DNA of 64,000 bases from the NCBI GenBank assembly GCA_947462335.1, contig OX381717.1, positions 45,489,523 to 45,553,522 of the forward strand. Direction: 5' to 3'. The translations under genes and the position numbers were made by a program. Positions 22,608 to 36,370 of this stretch are shown here, in pieces. The DNA comes from Harmothoe impar. Its lineage: Eukaryota; Annelida; Polychaeta; Phyllodocida; Polynoidae. Every line of letters starts with the position of its first letter. The stretch's first letter is position 1. The notes beneath the pieces were generated by a model that saw only the letters and a list, made by a program, of their open reading frames with translations, did not search any database and was not told the DNA's origin.

Positions 22608-23888
22608 AGAGTCATTTCACTATATTATTGCTTTGTAATACATCAATTCAAACTTATCATTTACGATTCAACATTTCCCCTTATACAGGATGATTGTACA
22701 GAAAGAATTCTAGCCACATGTAAAAAGCTGCAATTGCATACCAAATCCGTATTATTTTGCATTGCATTTTGACCCAACTTATCATATTTTCATGATCTCC
22801 CACTGTCTGCTGCATTCCTTACAAATTAAATCCGTTACATCTAACTCTCTAATCGTTCAAACCCCCTTAATCTATCTCCTGGGTCTCTATCCCTGATATC
22901 CGATTCCCACACTCGACGTACCTAGATCTATAGTCCATTGCATCACGTCTACCTAAGCTTGTCTCTAACCCTGTGTGTGAGTATTAAGCCATATAGAGGG
23001 ACCGCATAGTGTGTTAATGCCCTAGTCGTAATGATGCATGACTGCAGCTCTTGCAAGCAGACCAGCAAGGATTGCATTCTTGCATAATTCTAACCAAATT
23101 AGAGCATTTTGAGACCCTTAAAGGCTCGTAGTTGTAGACAGGGATTAAGGTCCATCCTGGTGAGACCTGGAGATCGGCAGGAGGCCCTTGGTGGAGGATA
23201 TAGCTGCTTACCTCAAGTGGTAAGCGGGGGGGGGGGGGGATTAGATATACTAGGCTAAGAGGGGATATATACATGTGTGAGGGTGCAGGAGGTTCAACAT
23301 TAGCTGTGAATAATAGCAGGAGGTACTGTTTGGGGAAAATACCCTCAGCACTCCCGCTACAACGGTTAGTAGACTAGAACAGCACTAGTAAAATTACCCT
23401 TGCACTATTGCTGAGAAAGCCGTCTTAAGGGGTGGTAATCAGATAATAGGCACGACAAGAATATGGCGTTCCTATACTTAAGCTGGGTGAATATTGTATT
23501 TCAAAATAATAAACGGAAATAACATTTTAAAACATGTTTGACATATTTCTGACCAAATTACAGATGTTTAGGTGACTCTTGGGTCCTGCAGATTACGACC
23601 CCTGTTGGATATGTGAGTGTTCATTATCAGCAATATGAAGATTAAATGAAACAACCACCTCCCTTGGTGTATTAGGTGTGGGGTGGGTCGGCACAGTGTT
23701 AGGGTATGCGTGTTGTAGTGGATCTGGAAGAAGAGGATTGACCTGCAGGTGCCATCAATAACAACATTATGGTAGGACAGAGGGGGGGGGGGATTAGGGA
23801 TCGGTATATGATCCACGCCAGGGAATACTTAGCTCTGCTTTCATGCCTCTTTGGTATATAAGGCTCATGGGACATTTATGTACACTGA
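22608..23888. other. No gene seen; short G runs
   Basis: Contains pure G runs at about 23226-23239 and 23781-23791 and a trace of the TGATGCATGA foldback family near 23025-23085. Open frames are at most 86 codons and uninformative. Confidence 0.4.
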
Positions 23889-23941
23889 GAGGAGAGAGAG
23901 AGAGAGAGAGAGAAGTAGCGAGAGAAAGAAAGAAAGAATGA

Positions 23942-24013
<72 letters not shown>

Positions 24014-24135
24014 AAAACAAACAAACAAACAAAGGGAAAAAAGATACAAACAAACAAACAAAGAAATGAAGAAAAAGAAGGAAAGAAAAAAGAGAGAGAG
24101 AGAGATAGCTGACCAGTGAGAGAGAGAACAGAGGA
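23889..24135. repeat. Compound microsatellite (GA)n-(GAAA)n-(CAAA)n-(GA)n
   Basis: GA repeats at about 23889-23913 are followed by GAAA repeats from about 23925 to 24015, AAAC repeats at about 24015-24061, and a further GA run near 24092-24106. The pure purine strand explains the long KKERKKER and FLSFFLSF frames on the two strands, which are not genes. Confidence 0.95.
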
Positions 24136-24900
24136 AGCAAGGGAGAGAGAGGAGAATTTTTAATTGTATGTGACACCCTGTTATCAGCTACTGCTAGATT
24201 GCATTTGGCCGACAGAAAATACAGACAAATTATATTATGATATTGTGGTACACTCTATGAGTAAGGTTGTAGGAGCATACCAAGACTTCGGCTAACATCA
24301 ATCTCCAGCATAAGCCTTAGAATGATTTACAAAGCATCTCCCTTCGGAGATCAGCAAGGCACCTGCTTGGGAGAAGGGTCAGGAGCCTTTAGATGAGAAA
24401 GTCTTGTATCTATAGTGGCTGAAGTATAATAAACTGTAGTAGGGTTAATGGAAGGGCAAAAACTAGTAAGGGCTGTGTGAACATTTTTGTGATCTCTGTA
24501 GGATAGTTCAATGAACACAGAGGCTCTATAAGGCTTAATTATCGTTCTAAATCTAGTTCATAAAGGGTATTGATAGGGAGAAGTTCTCACACTATTCTAA
24601 ACTGTGCCAACCATATTTGCTACTATGTTTTGGTCAAATAACTCATGTTGATATATAAATCATTGATAAGAAAGTAAAATAAGAAAGATGGACAATGTTC
24701 AAACGCATCAAATATAAAAGAAAATACTGTCTGAAGAAGAAAATTAATTCACCTGAGAAATTGTCTGTCAAAACAACTCTAAGCAGACATCGCCTGGCCA
24801 CATTTCAGTCACATTATCAATTATTTCTAATTCCTGTTTTTAGTCAGCAAATAATTATTCATCATATAAAGGTCTTTCAGTCCCAGGTTACAACACCGTG
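24136..24900. other. No gene seen
   Basis: Unremarkable AT-rich DNA left of the tandem array. A 68-codon frame at 24695-24901 is lysine- and isoleucine-rich, as expected by composition. Confidence 0.4.
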
Positions 24901-26369
24901 AAATCTCCTTATTATCAGCACTAAAGATATTGAGGAAGGGAAGTTGCTTTTATCAGTCCTTCTAATTACAAGATTTCAATACAATGATAAAACCATTCAG
25001 ACTGCTGTGAGTAAGGCTGGTCTTTTTAACCAGCACCAGACCATTTTCATATACATACACATCTCTTGTCAATGTCAAAATAGCAATCTTCCGGCACAAG
25101 ACCCCTGGCGCATCTGGTTCAGAGAGCGCTGCTTTGTTGACAAGGGCCCTTTGCCAGAACTAATGGATGGCTGAGGAAGTGGATGCGAATGACCTGTGAA
25201 GGACTATATATTGGGATTGTTTCATCTTAGAGTTAATAATATGACAGCATCAGATATATTGAGGGGACAGGAAGCCACAGAGATAAGAGCTATAGGAAAA
25301 ACAAGTATTAACTCAAGGTAAACAACGAAGATTAAAGAGGTGAAGTGAGTAATAAAGGGAGCCAAAGGGACATCAGTAGACTGGAGGGAAGGAACTGAAG
25401 AACAATAAAAATTATTAGAGACCACTAAAAAACATAAACTTTTTAGCCATTTCTTATTAGCATCGCTATAGATGAGAATAACAAGGTTATAACGCAGGAA
25501 GGAATTTGTAAACAATATGAATTGCATTTTTGTACAGATATATATATTATATGAATAAATTATTAGCATTGCTTTCTTTTTTTCATTGTTTCTTTTTTCT
25601 TTTTTTTTGGGGGGGGGGGGAGGAGCCTCTACACATAGTTAAGAAGAGTATATGCTCATAAGTAACCCCAGACAATTCAAAGTGTTAGTTAGTTTTTAGT
25701 TATTGAATATTGTAAATTCAGGCCATAAGTTTCAATATCATCATTGAATGAACCGAAGCCACTGTAGTACTCTGCCAATCGAGGCAGACTCTGGTCTCAC
25801 ATCATAGCACTTTAGGCATCTCCCATTTTCAACAGATGGTTTCCTTTTACATATACTTCTTATATAATACAGCAGCGCATGTGCAGCGCATTCATCAATC
25901 AAACTAATCATTTGAGACTAATGAAGACGTCGCATATTAGTAAGAGACAGCCCACTTTGTAGTGGATTTAATCATGCTCATGAAGGTTATTATGTCCTTG
26001 GTATGTTGAGTGGTCGGCTAGAACACTGCAGCTCCACGAGCTCAACATCATTTGGACACAACGTTTGATTAGAGTTGGCACCTAAGATAATGTTGTAGTG
26101 TAGGGTAGATTGACAAGGAGCCGGACACATACCCCGAGAAGAACAGTGGAATTTGAGATTATTCATGGGTAATAGGACTCCTAGTGTCTTCCATGATTAA
26201 CAAATAAATAGCTTACAAATATTAAATAACCACAAAATGAAGTGTTTGTTTCAAGATCTGTGTCCGACTCCAGGTGAATCTATCCTATAGCTATTGAGAA
26301 AATACAGCAGAGATTGATTCATCTACATCTAACGGGAGGAAGTACTGTTGGTCATTAAACGTTCTGTAT

Positions 26370-26900
26370 TACTGGGATATCTAATAGCATGCCACATATT
26401 ATTGGTGCTATACTTAGTCTAAGCTTTTTGATTGAGACATCTTCAATGTCTGATAAGTTCAGCATAATCTAAACATCCAATAGTCTCAGTATCTCACCCG
26501 GAACTCTCCTATTTCTAAAGACACAAAACACTCCGATTCTCACCTTTCTGAAACATGCCTTCCCTATGTAACAGGACACCACATCATGAAGCCTTCTCAG
26601 CAACTGTCTGTAGCTTGTTTTATAGTCAGCCAGGGGAAATTGTGAAATCTTAATGACACTTTCTCAAAAGCTTATCTAAGGTGGTGCTGAACTTGCAACT
26701 GATCTAGACATCTAATATCCTCAAGACCATCCAAAGGTGCAGACAGCAAAAAGGTTGATTCTCAAGGAATGTCTCAATGTTTCTTCCCTATGTAAGAGAG
26801 CACCCCTCTCACACAGTCTGAGCGAAGGTATCTTAAATACACCAATGGAGCGGGAAAGTGGGGATTCCTGATTAGAGCTCTTAGAAAGATGTCAGAATCT
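26370..26900. repeat. Block G in U1
   Basis: Long stretches match 35045-35700 in U2: GGGATATCTAATAG, CTTTTTGATTGAGAC, CATGCCTTCCCTATGTAACA, CTTCTCAGCAACTGTCTGTA and CAACTGATCTAGACAT. The second half resembles 2780-2850 and 14640-14900. Non-coding in all frames. Confidence 0.7.
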
Positions 26901-28590
26901 TTCCCTTTATGACATTGAGCTTCTAATGTGACCTTGAGCTGGCCCTCTTGATAGATTGCTCTTGCTCAATACAATAAGGAATATTCAATTTGAGCATAGT
27001 CCCTGTCTTTTTTACTTATCAACTGGTGTAGGGTGCACATTTCAAGTTGATTATATCTGGTAAACGGATTGACCTTGAGATACAAGAGCCTAAATGGAAA
27101 ATTAAAATCTCTCCAACATTGGCAGACATATTTTGAAATAATTTAAGATTTGCTGGACTGATTTATTTATGCACACAATTTAAGCTGGAAACAAGCTATT
27201 AAGTAAAGGTGATTTATAGAAATCTAGCTATTTCACCTTCATTGAACCTAAATGACATGCATGTTGACCCGAAACCAAGTGGAGAAACCTCCTCATTCTT
27301 TTTTCTCCTAGCATGGTATTAAATGTTAAACTTATCCAAATAAACTCCACTAAGGTGACACAGCTACCTGCGAAACTGAGCATATTTTAGGTCCTTTGTT
27401 CTAAAATAGTTTGCCCTGTTTCACAGTGATTCTCCCTGAATGTCACCCTGTTCCTGATTGTTCCAGTCTCAGATTGGTATTCGAGTAACAGTTGAAACAT
27501 GTGGTCTACTAGTTGTAAAGGGCTGTATAGAGTTACTTTGTTATACATACTGAAACTTGTAGACTCATCACCCACCACTGGTGACGGAATGTCAGCGTAA
27601 AGAGGTTGTCACTAATAGAACATTCTTTTCCTTCATAGTTTGCATGGATGCATCAATATTCATTATTTTTTATTCTGATTATAAAATACAATCAACAGTT
27701 ACTGAAGTCTAACAAGGGTGGACGGTGGTTATACAATGCTGCCTATTGCACTTGTACCTTACAGAACCCCATATTAAGCCGGCTAGAATGAAAAAGTGGG
27801 CTTGTATTTTCCAGAGCTGCTCAAGTACTACAATCAGATACCCATAACACCATACAAGGGCCATATCCTTTTGAACATAACTTATGGAGTGATAGAGAAA
27901 AATAAAAAAGTATCCAGGTAGTAGATCTCATATTCGAACCACTCTGAACTGCCCACAAACTGTAAGTAGAAATGACATAACTCATCATTATTTTACAAAA
28001 ACTAACATTCAGAGCAATATTTGATACCTCAAGGGACAGCATTAGCCCAACCATAATTGTACAACTTCAATTCCACAAGCCAGTCACCTAATACACGGTA
28101 TCGCATAGTAGGTAAATCACGTTGCATTTCTATTAACGGATGACAGTTAATCAGAACTGGCTGGCCAAAAGGGGGCAATATCGCAATACACTTTGTTTAA
28201 AGTGTAAAGGTTTCTAGGTGGCACAAAATAAATTCCATTGTAACTATCATTATGATGATACATGACATTGTCTTTCTATAGCTTAGCCAAATAAGGGATA
28301 TAACATAGGCAATGTACAATACCTTTCCTATATCCTAAAAAGGGTTACTCAGAATAGGATATTCTGCCTTACAGGATTAAAGGGTTTAGGTGACCGAGAT
28401 TAGGTTGCTCTCATGAAATACTTTTTTCAATTAATGTATCTAAAAGCTTGGAAAGGGTTACTTATACTTGATTGCAGTATAGAACTAGAAATGTCAGAGT
28501 GAAGGGATATTATGATCGCTTAATGACAAGGACCTCCATACAACGCAGCTCTTTTGCTTGGTTTGATTATGCCTACATCATTCTTTTTTA

Positions 28591-28789
28591 GGCCAACAGA
28601 AAAAGAAGGTTTGTTTCAGGTCAGGTTTTATGCAAGTTTTATATTTTTACCCTTTTTTGGTCAATTTTAGGGTTTTCAGAGAGGCTGGCTGGTACTTGCA
28701 TGTAAAAATAAGAGTTAAAAAAAAGAAAAGAATACCGACCCTACATTTTCTTGCCATATTAGCTGAAACAAACCTTTTCTTTTTGGTCG
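28591..28789. mobile_element. Short imperfect inverted-repeat element
   Basis: GAAGGTTTGTTTCAGG near the left end pairs with the complement of AGCTGAAACAAACCTTTTC on the right, with purine/pyrimidine-rich extensions (AAAAAGAA and TTCTTTTT). The interior is T-rich, then A-rich. About 200 bp and non-coding. Confidence 0.5.
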
Positions 28790-28839
28790 TATTCTAATCT
28801 CTGTGACCGGTCCAAAATAGCCTTACCACCTATCTGAAC

Positions 28840-29000
28840 TGGCATGTGAAATGACAGTGACTATAATTCTGGATAGAAAATAATAAGACAATGGGTGTCT
28901 GCTTCAAACATCCAGCTATTTTGCTGCCTGGTTACTGACCACGTAGAAGCAATCATGGCGGACCTGATACTTTGTCTCCTGTCAAGATGTAGCTGCTGCT
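28840..29000 (+). repeat. Block B, copy 3 (U1)
   Basis: It starts at GGCATGTGAAATGACAGTGA and runs through CATCCAGC, GACCACGTAG, then AATCATGGCGGACCTGATAC and GTAGCTGCTGCTGA. ATGGCGG is intact; the CCAAT position reads GCAAT. Confidence 0.7.
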
Positions 29001-29203
29001 GAAGGAAAGATGATAGCTTCTGGCTGAGGTTATTTGAGGTATCTCAATGAATCTGTCCCAATTCTAGTTGACTAGAGTTACTTAAGGCATAAACTAGATA
29101 CATTCAATTATAACATGATATGCACTTATATTACTGATGCGTAGGACTAGACACCAGCTAAAGCCAGCTTAAACTGTAGGTATTGGTAAAAGTGGTGAAT
29201 CAC

Positions 29204-29530
29204 CATTGGCGGATCCAGGGGGGGCGACGGGCCTTGCCCCCCCCCCCCCCCCTCAAAAAAAAGAAGAGAGGAGAAAAGAGGGGGAAAGGAGAGAGAAGGG
29301 AAGAGAAACAGACCTGAGTCTTCAAATACATTGTGTTTGTCCCAAAATGTGTGAGAAGGTAACATTTGAAGTCTAGACCATCAGCATTTTCTTGAGGGGG
29401 GGGCATGCCCCCGAACCCCCCTAGTATGGCCGCTGCGCTTCGCTTATACGCTGCGCGCAGGAACAGAGAGTCACTCCATGGTTGGCCAGCTTTGGACTCC
29501 CCCCTCTGGAAAATCCTGGATCCACCACTG
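29204..29530 (+). mobile_element. CAGTGGCGGATCCAGG MITE, copy 2
   Basis: A 327-bp member with a perfect 5-bp target duplication ATCAC (29199-29203 and 29531-29535). The homologous place in U3 near 45570-45575 (GTGAATCAGTAGC) lacks the element, so insertion followed the unit duplication. One terminal change (CCACCACTG for CCGCCACTG) is visible. Confidence 0.9.
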
Positions 29531-29570
29531 ATCACTGTCAGATAATATATTTAACTTAATTCTTCTTTAG

Positions 29571-29627
29571 AATCTGTCGAGGTGCTATTCAGTGTTGAGT
29601 CCAGACAGTATGATTATGGTAATCCGA
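29571..29627 (+). CDS. Candidate 57-nt exon in block K (U1)
   Basis: An acceptor TTAATTCTTCTTTAG precedes it and a strong donor GTAAGTAG follows. Two frames are open. The more protein-like one is symmetric phase 1-1 and reads SVEVLFSVESRQYDYGNP. The paralogous positions in U2 (about 37911) and U3 (about 45604) give AVKILSYISLRQ and SVRILSYISLRQ followed by TAA, with weaker splice sites. This could be one surviving exon of a gene whose tandem copies decayed, or a conserved non-coding block with chance signals. I do not recognise the protein. Confidence 0.3.
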
Positions 29628-29749
29628 GTAAGTAGACCGTCATTCAGCTATATGGTAATCCCTGCTGCAGTGCCACCTCAAAATCTGGTTGGGAGAGAGG
29701 GGTTCAGGCTTGCTTTTGCTTTGCGATGAAGCCCTCTGGGCATTAAAAC

Positions 29750-29795
29750 GTCATCCTCATCATCGTCATCATCATCATCATCAACCACAACATAA
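29750..29795. repeat. (ATC)n microsatellite
   Basis: Interrupted CATCAT repeats with CTC and GTC variants, about 40 bp. Confidence 0.8.
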
Positions 29796-32423
29796 CTATA
29801 ATAAAGAATGAATGCATTCCTGATGCTGAATATTTAGATATAAACTTCCTAGTCTCTTATATATCAAAAGAAATATTGGCATAATCCATACATGTAACAC
29901 TAATGAGTTACTTACCCTTCCTGAATTTAAGTATCCTATAATGGTGTATTAATTTTTAGAAATTGGCAAATCATATCTTAGTCACACATTCCCCCTTCTC
30001 ACGCTTCTGTCTGTCAGATTTCATCATTTGAAAAAGGAAGTTATTTGCAACAATTATTGTTGATTTCAACTGCAAATACTCATCCGGATTCATCCATTAT
30101 TTATGAAACCTGCACAATGTTTTTAATTCGATCCTCATGATTCAACAACAATTATTGATAAGATCAGCGCTGGCAGATGAAATCTGCATATCTCTATATT
30201 AGTTCTATGACAGCATCAGATTTGTATTCATTATTGATAAGAAAAACATGTCCAGTTGAATTAGCTTCTGAAGTTGTGGGAACAATGAATCAGCTTTGCA
30301 ACGACCTAAAGTAAATTGGCACTAAACTGATCATGTTAATGCTTCAAACATTTTCTAGTCAGTCTGACCTTTTATTCCTCACATGCACAAAACTATTGAC
30401 ATTACATTTGTTGTGCAAAAAAGGGAGAAGTTGCCTCTTGCAAATTAGGCTGAAGACCGAAGCGTCACATTGACTCTTCAATTATGACATCAATGAGGAA
30501 AATAATGAGTATTTATGCTGATTATAATGAGTACCAATCGTTTTTTATCATTTGAATCACAAGTGAACAATCAATATTACATCATCTTAAAAGGACAAAG
30601 CTGAACTGGCTAATCAGTGCTCTTGCACAGAGTGCTCTGCTGGACTAAGGAGTTGGAACACTGATGGTAGTACGAATTGCATGGATACACAACATTTTGT
30701 GACCAGGTGGGGGTCGGGTAACCTGAAACACACCTTTTTTTAATTTGGCCTAAGATGTCTGGAGTGGTAATTAGCTAGAGGTGATGAGGATTAAGTCAAC
30801 TAGAACAGAAGGTAGATTATGTTATTGTTCTGGGCTATTACGAGAGCCTTGGCTGGGGTCCTGTCATAAAGGGGTGCAGCTTTATGATGACGTATATGGG
30901 TGTTTTTGTGTGCAGATTTTCTAACATGTTCAGCATGCCGTCCTTAGCCTACAGGAAAGCCAGTTTTTTTTCAATTTGCCTGTGGTAATTGATGTGACAA
31001 TTTCGCTTGCTTATGTTCCTCTCCCTGTTCATATACATTTGTTTTATGTTAGAAAGGAAATATCATGTTCAGCTCCCCATTCTCTAAATCAGTTCTCTGC
31101 TGTTTTTAACATTTCTTCTCTTTCTCTTGATCCCTTTCTTTCTCTATCTTAATCATGTTGTATTTCCATTGACATTTGGTGATGAACAAAGCACACAAAT
31201 GAATGCAGCATGGAAACTAGGACATGTTGTATTTCATTTATTGCCACTTTATACAACAAGTGCTGCTCTCCTTAACCCTTACAGGCCCAGAACTATTTGA
31301 CCAAAGTAAGATATCTGCAACATGATTAGTACACCATAAGTGAATCTGCAACAGTTGAATTTATTGTTTTGACATAGGGTTCATATTACATTTCCTGAAA
31401 ACTTTTGCATAACCCTTCCCGTGCTAGGCCCCTTTTTGAAAAAAAAAATGCAAATGTTGGTAACCATAGCAACCAGAAAAGTTCCATTTGTTTTATTTAT
31501 CAAACTTTATACTAGATTGATTGTGATTTGAGCCATGGCAGAACCTTCTATTATGTTGCCATGGCAACAATGTAATTCTTGTATCACATCTCCAACATGG
31601 GAATGACATACAAGACATTCAGCTCAGCTACATAGTTCGATTTTACATTTCCCATATTACATTTTTTTTAAAGTATGATGAGCAATAAGATGAAAAACAA
31701 TAATGTCATCATAGGGGAGAATACTCAGGCTCAGCCAGCGGCCAAACCTGAAATTGCAAATATTTATCATCATTTCCCTACTTCATTTACTCTAAAATTT
31801 TAAATATCTATCAGAAAGCAAATACAAGTTCATGTATGAAATGCTGAGGTCGACCCGAAGACATTAGTATATCTTAGGGTGGTACATACTCAGTATTTAT
31901 ATGATAGAACCATGTAGGACTTGAGATATGTGCAAAATACGCCATTTCACGTCATTTTACCCTATTTGTTCTGCTTATAGTGATACGATTGATAACAAAA
32001 GCATCCCAGGATTGGTTATCAACCCAAGGAATAGCCATCATTTTTCCTTTATATTAGTCCCTCAGCAAGTGAATAAACATGGTGTATGGCAGGTGCTGAT
32101 GTTATCTTGTTATCACTACCCACCTTACCTACTGCCACCTGGTCGTTATGAGAGGAACTGTTACCTAATCTGCCAAGTAATATAGCGGAGACATCATCAG
32201 TACCCCCTATTGCAGCAATCCCACCCATCACAGTTGTTGATTGCTGACAAGGACTAGCTATTAACACAGTTAGTAAAGTATTTATGCCTTATAAAACTAT
32301 ACATAAGGATGCAGTCATTGCAGTCATTGAACCTCTGGTTTCACCAAGCTTGAATTTTGATTGTCTTTCCCCCCTAGTTTATTTTTTGTTATGGTCAGAT
32401 GTCTGCAAATATTAGTAGTGTTG

Positions 32424-32424
<1 letters not shown>

Positions 32425-32476
<52 letters not shown>

Positions 32477-32502
32477 AAGATGGAGAGAGAAAGGGGGGAG
32501 GG

Positions 32503-32539
<37 letters not shown>

Positions 32540-32553
32540 AAGAGAGAGAGAGA
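32425..32553. repeat. (GA)n microsatellite, interrupted
   Basis: A pure GA run of about 48 bp is followed by a short spacer, then more GA runs with G-rich interruptions. The RERERE frame across it is not a gene. Confidence 0.95.
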
Positions 32554-33059
32554 AACTATATATTGGTAAGAAACCTATTTCTATGAATCAGGTAGTTATT
32601 GCTGCAAACTTTCCATTATAATACTATAATCTTTCCCCATGAATAAGAGGATGAATGCATGGTTTCGTATCAAAACTAATTGCTTTCATCAGTTATTAAA
32701 CTGAATAAGCAGATAATTATGGTGTACATGTGTTATATAGCACAAACCTGACATTTGGTTTGTAACATTTAGCTTATGAAACAAGATGGCCCGTTATAAG
32801 TAGTGCATTTGGGTTTTCCACCTACTTCCGTAAGTCTTTTATGTTCGTCTTTTCTGAAAAGCTTGCCTCAATAACATCATTTAATGAGATGAGAAAGTTA
32901 CTATTAATGAGATTTTCACCTATTTGACCAATGATTCAATTCAATCATTATATGGTTAACCAAGAAGGTTGAGACACTTTACAGAGTTTTTACCATAGGC
33001 ACAGGTGGCTTAATGCAGTGGTAACCATTGATGAAAAGGCATTGAAATTGAGGGGTATC

Positions 33060-33262
33060 AAAAGAAGAACATGGTAGAAGGGTGGCTAGAGTATAATCAG
33101 CCAGAGCTCCCCTCCCTCTTCTCCCTCCCTTCCCCAATCTAGCTTAGAATGACACCCACCTTACAAAAGTGTCAATGACAAGCCTGTAATGTGGTGATGT
33201 ATCGATGCATGGGGCTTAGCCACACCCCTAATAGCTGCTCATTACTGGGGGCTCTAATGCAG
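33060..33262. repeat. Block F, copy in U2
   Basis: It shares GTGTCAATGACA, AGCCTGTAATGTGGTGATGT, AGCCACACCCCTAATAGCTG and ATTACTGGGGGCTCTAATGC with U3 and U4. It stops short of the CTCF-like part, which is missing here after CATGTCCCACAT. Confidence 0.7.
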
Positions 33263-36129
33263 CATGTCCCACATCAGATGGATTAATCAAATACACTTTA
33301 ATCAGAATTTTCTGGGATTTCAAATTATTCATGATTTTTCCAGTTGGTATTTCAATATGAACCACATAAAGTTTCAGTCTCAGTCCACTGCCAGCCTGTT
33401 CAATGTTTGACTGAATGTATCAGCTATAATAAATTGGTGAGAATGGAGAAAATGCAAGTCCAAAATAGGGCTAACAGTTATGTTTTGTTAAGGGGAGGGT
33501 TTTATTATTTTATTCATTATAAGCCAAGTTCCTTATAACCAGAACTTGAGATATTGAGAATAAGGATTATGAAAGCAAGGTACTTATAAATGACAAAATC
33601 TCCTCCTCATAATGAGATTTCAGGACAATGATGAAACCCTGATGACTAGCTACACAAGGGGGGGGCTATATATGCTTCACATAATTGTCATCCATAGAGC
33701 CCCACTTCCTTCCACCCCTGTGAGTGGGGTTGGTCTTTTAACCTGCATCAGGCCATCATTGTATGTACATACACATCTCTCGTCAATGTCAAAATGGCTG
33801 GCTTCAAGCATAAGACCCGAGGGGCTTCTGCCTCACAAGGCATTAGCATCTACCACAAGGGCTCTCTGCCATGAAAGATGGATCGCTGAGGAAGTAGATG
33901 AAATGACCTGTGAAGGACGTACAGTTGGGAGCGTTACAACTTGGTAGCATCAAATAAAGGGGGGGGGAATGGTGGTTATTTATTGTAGAATAGAACAATA
34001 TGAAAGTCCAAGTAAACAACCAGTATATTCTACTGTATGCCTATATGGAAAAGGCAACTTACAATTGACAGAAAAAGACATAGCTTACCTCTATAAAAAC
34101 TGCATTATGTGAATTTTTTTAGTTTTTAATTTGAGGAATAGGTTGTGAGCTGAGCTATAAAAGTAAAAGACACATTTCCACAGAACCGCAAAGCCTAGTT
34201 GCACTAATGTTTAACAAATATTTCAGAATAATATGTAATAACAACACATTTATAGGTATTTCTAATTAGTTGATTAGGTCTGGTCTTAATCCGAATTAGC
34301 ACATACTCATGATGATTAGCATTAGTCAGTTATTAGTTACTGAATACTGTGTATTCAGGTCACAAGTTGTAAAATAGTCATTGGTGAAAGAAACTTTCAA
34401 AAATATCACAATAGTAGATTTAATGTATAATGTATATGATAAGTATTGGGAATAGAAGCCTTAGTACACTCTGCACTAAGGTCCCTTTTTGCAGATCATA
34501 CCACATAATCTAGCATCAGTGGTTTATCTTCTAGGCACCCTTATTCCAATGACAGGTTTGTGCCTAGTATAGCATTCAATACCCATGGCTACTATCATTG
34601 TGGGTCTAGGCTTTTAATGCACGATTTCCTCTATAAGGTGAACATCTCACACTCCGACGATATGTCAGTGTGTAGACTCTGTCACTAGTCAGTGTATCAA
34701 TGCACCTCTGATACTCAGTGATACTAAGCATGTATCAAAGTGTTTAAATTGGAAATGTTATTTGGAAAAGTCTAAAGACATAGAAAGCTTAGGGACAGTC
34801 TGTATCAGTGTATGTGACTGTCAGACATTTTTCAGCACCTCAACTGAGAGTAGTTGTGCAATGCCATCAAAACTGCACACACTAGGTGTAGGCCTACTCC
34901 ATTTGGACACAGCATCTCGACTAGAGAAAGCTTCTTGGCAGACAGGCAATTCCTTTTGTAGAAAGTTTATAGCAATTCCAGTTTATAGCATTTAAACTAC
35001 CATTGTGTGAACAAGAGGCTCCATTTGTCATCAGACTCTATGATCATTGGGATATCTAATAGAAGATCACATATTGTTGATGCTAAACTCATTGATCTAA
35101 CTTTTTGATTGAGACTAGCAGAAACATCTTCAATCTCTGATGAGTGCAGCATAATCTAGACATCCTATAGGTTCAGTGTCTCACTCGGAGCTGCCACAAA
35201 AATAAATTGATTCTCACCTTTCTGAAACATGCCTTCCCTATGTAACAGGACACCCCATCATGAAGCCTTCTCAGCAACTGTCTGTAGATTGTTTTATAGT
35301 CAGCCAGGGTAAAGGGTGAATTTGTAATGAGACTTTTTCTTAATCTCGTCTAAAGTGACATAAAAATGGATTTTCGATTTAATGAAAAGTGTACTTTCCC
35401 TGTAACAGAACACCAGATAATGAAACATTCTCACCAACTGTCTGGCAATCAATCTATATTCAGGCAGGGTACAAGGTGAATTCCTAATTGGATATTTTCA
35501 AAAACTATTAGAAATCTTGTCCAAAGTGATGCTGAATTGGCAACTGATCTAGACATATAAAAGACCATTCAAGTTCCAAGCTCTATTACATAGACTCAAA
35601 TAATCGCAATAGTCATTTCAATGTTTCTTCCCTAAGTCACAGAACACCTTCTCACATGGTCTCAGTAAATGTATAAAATATCTTTTAAATGAGATCCTGC
35701 TGATCAATAGATTTCCTGTATAAATGACAATGACTTGGTTCCAAGCTTAAAGCAATGCTAAAATTGAATGGGTCTTTGATTTTGGTTCTTTGCACAAAAT
35801 TCTAGGAGACAATACTTTTGCTCAGGATAAGGAGAAATATTCAACTTGACCATACCCAGGATATGCCCCTATAGATCCATTCTAAGGCCGAGTGGCATGC
35901 ACCACTGAATTAGTCATCAAACAATGGGTACTACCACTTATTCATGAAAGTGTAAAAGAACAGTGTCATGAAATATGCTGTAGTGATTGCTAATTAAATT
36001 CATGAATTCCACCAATTCTTCATTCTATTAACTATATACTGCTCAAGGTCAGGAGAGAATAGTGGCAAGATTATATCCTAGCTCAGTCAAATAACAGCAT
36101 CTATAATGACTATAGGATGAGTAGTTTAA

Positions 36130-36370
36130 GATGCTCTTCTTGATGTTTTCTTTGATAGTGGAATTTAGAAAGGCCTGAGGCCTGGGTTGGATACTCACTG
36201 ACATTAGTAGCTAAAAGCTCAGTGACCTTTGTCAAGGTGACCTTTATAACAGGGTGACTTGATAGTAACATGGCCAACACAATTATTGTGACACTGGCAG
36301 TGACCGTGATTTTGTTACCTGCCTGCTAAGAGCCTTATCAGTCCATGGGGTGAGTCTAGACATTATGTAT
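36130..36370. repeat. Block H in U2, with nuclear-receptor-like half sites
   Basis: The text TTTAGAAAGGCCTGAGGCCT through TCAGTGACCTTTGTC is shared with 44270-44480 in U3. This copy has AGTGACCTTTGTC followed at once by TCAAGGTGACC, so TGACCT-type half sites lie close together and TCAAGGTGA resembles an ERR/SF-1 site. In U3 the second is TCACGGTGAAC. Function is inference. Confidence 0.55.

Larger units (their letters stand above)
24900..32300. repeat. Array unit U1 (diverged segmental duplicate)
   Basis: Blocks in order: A near 25010-25205, G at 26370-26900, B at 28840-29000, K at 29560-29640, C at 30280-30480, D at 30770-30860, E at 32100-32235. Each block has a counterpart in the same order in U2 and/or U3. 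Example: the G block phrase CTTTCTGAAACATGCCTTCC occurs at about 26547 here and 35219 in U2. The unit carries its own insertions: the MITE at 29204 and the inverted-repeat element at 28591. The 115-codon frame at 25222-25569 is AT-driven and unsupported. Confidence 0.75.

Noticed and set aside
23794..24176. Frames of FLSFFLSF and KERKKERK repeats
   Set aside because: Direct translation of the GAAA/GA microsatellite.
25222..25569. 115-codon hydrophobic minus-strand frame
   Set aside because: AT-driven composition, no motif, and not kept in the other array units.
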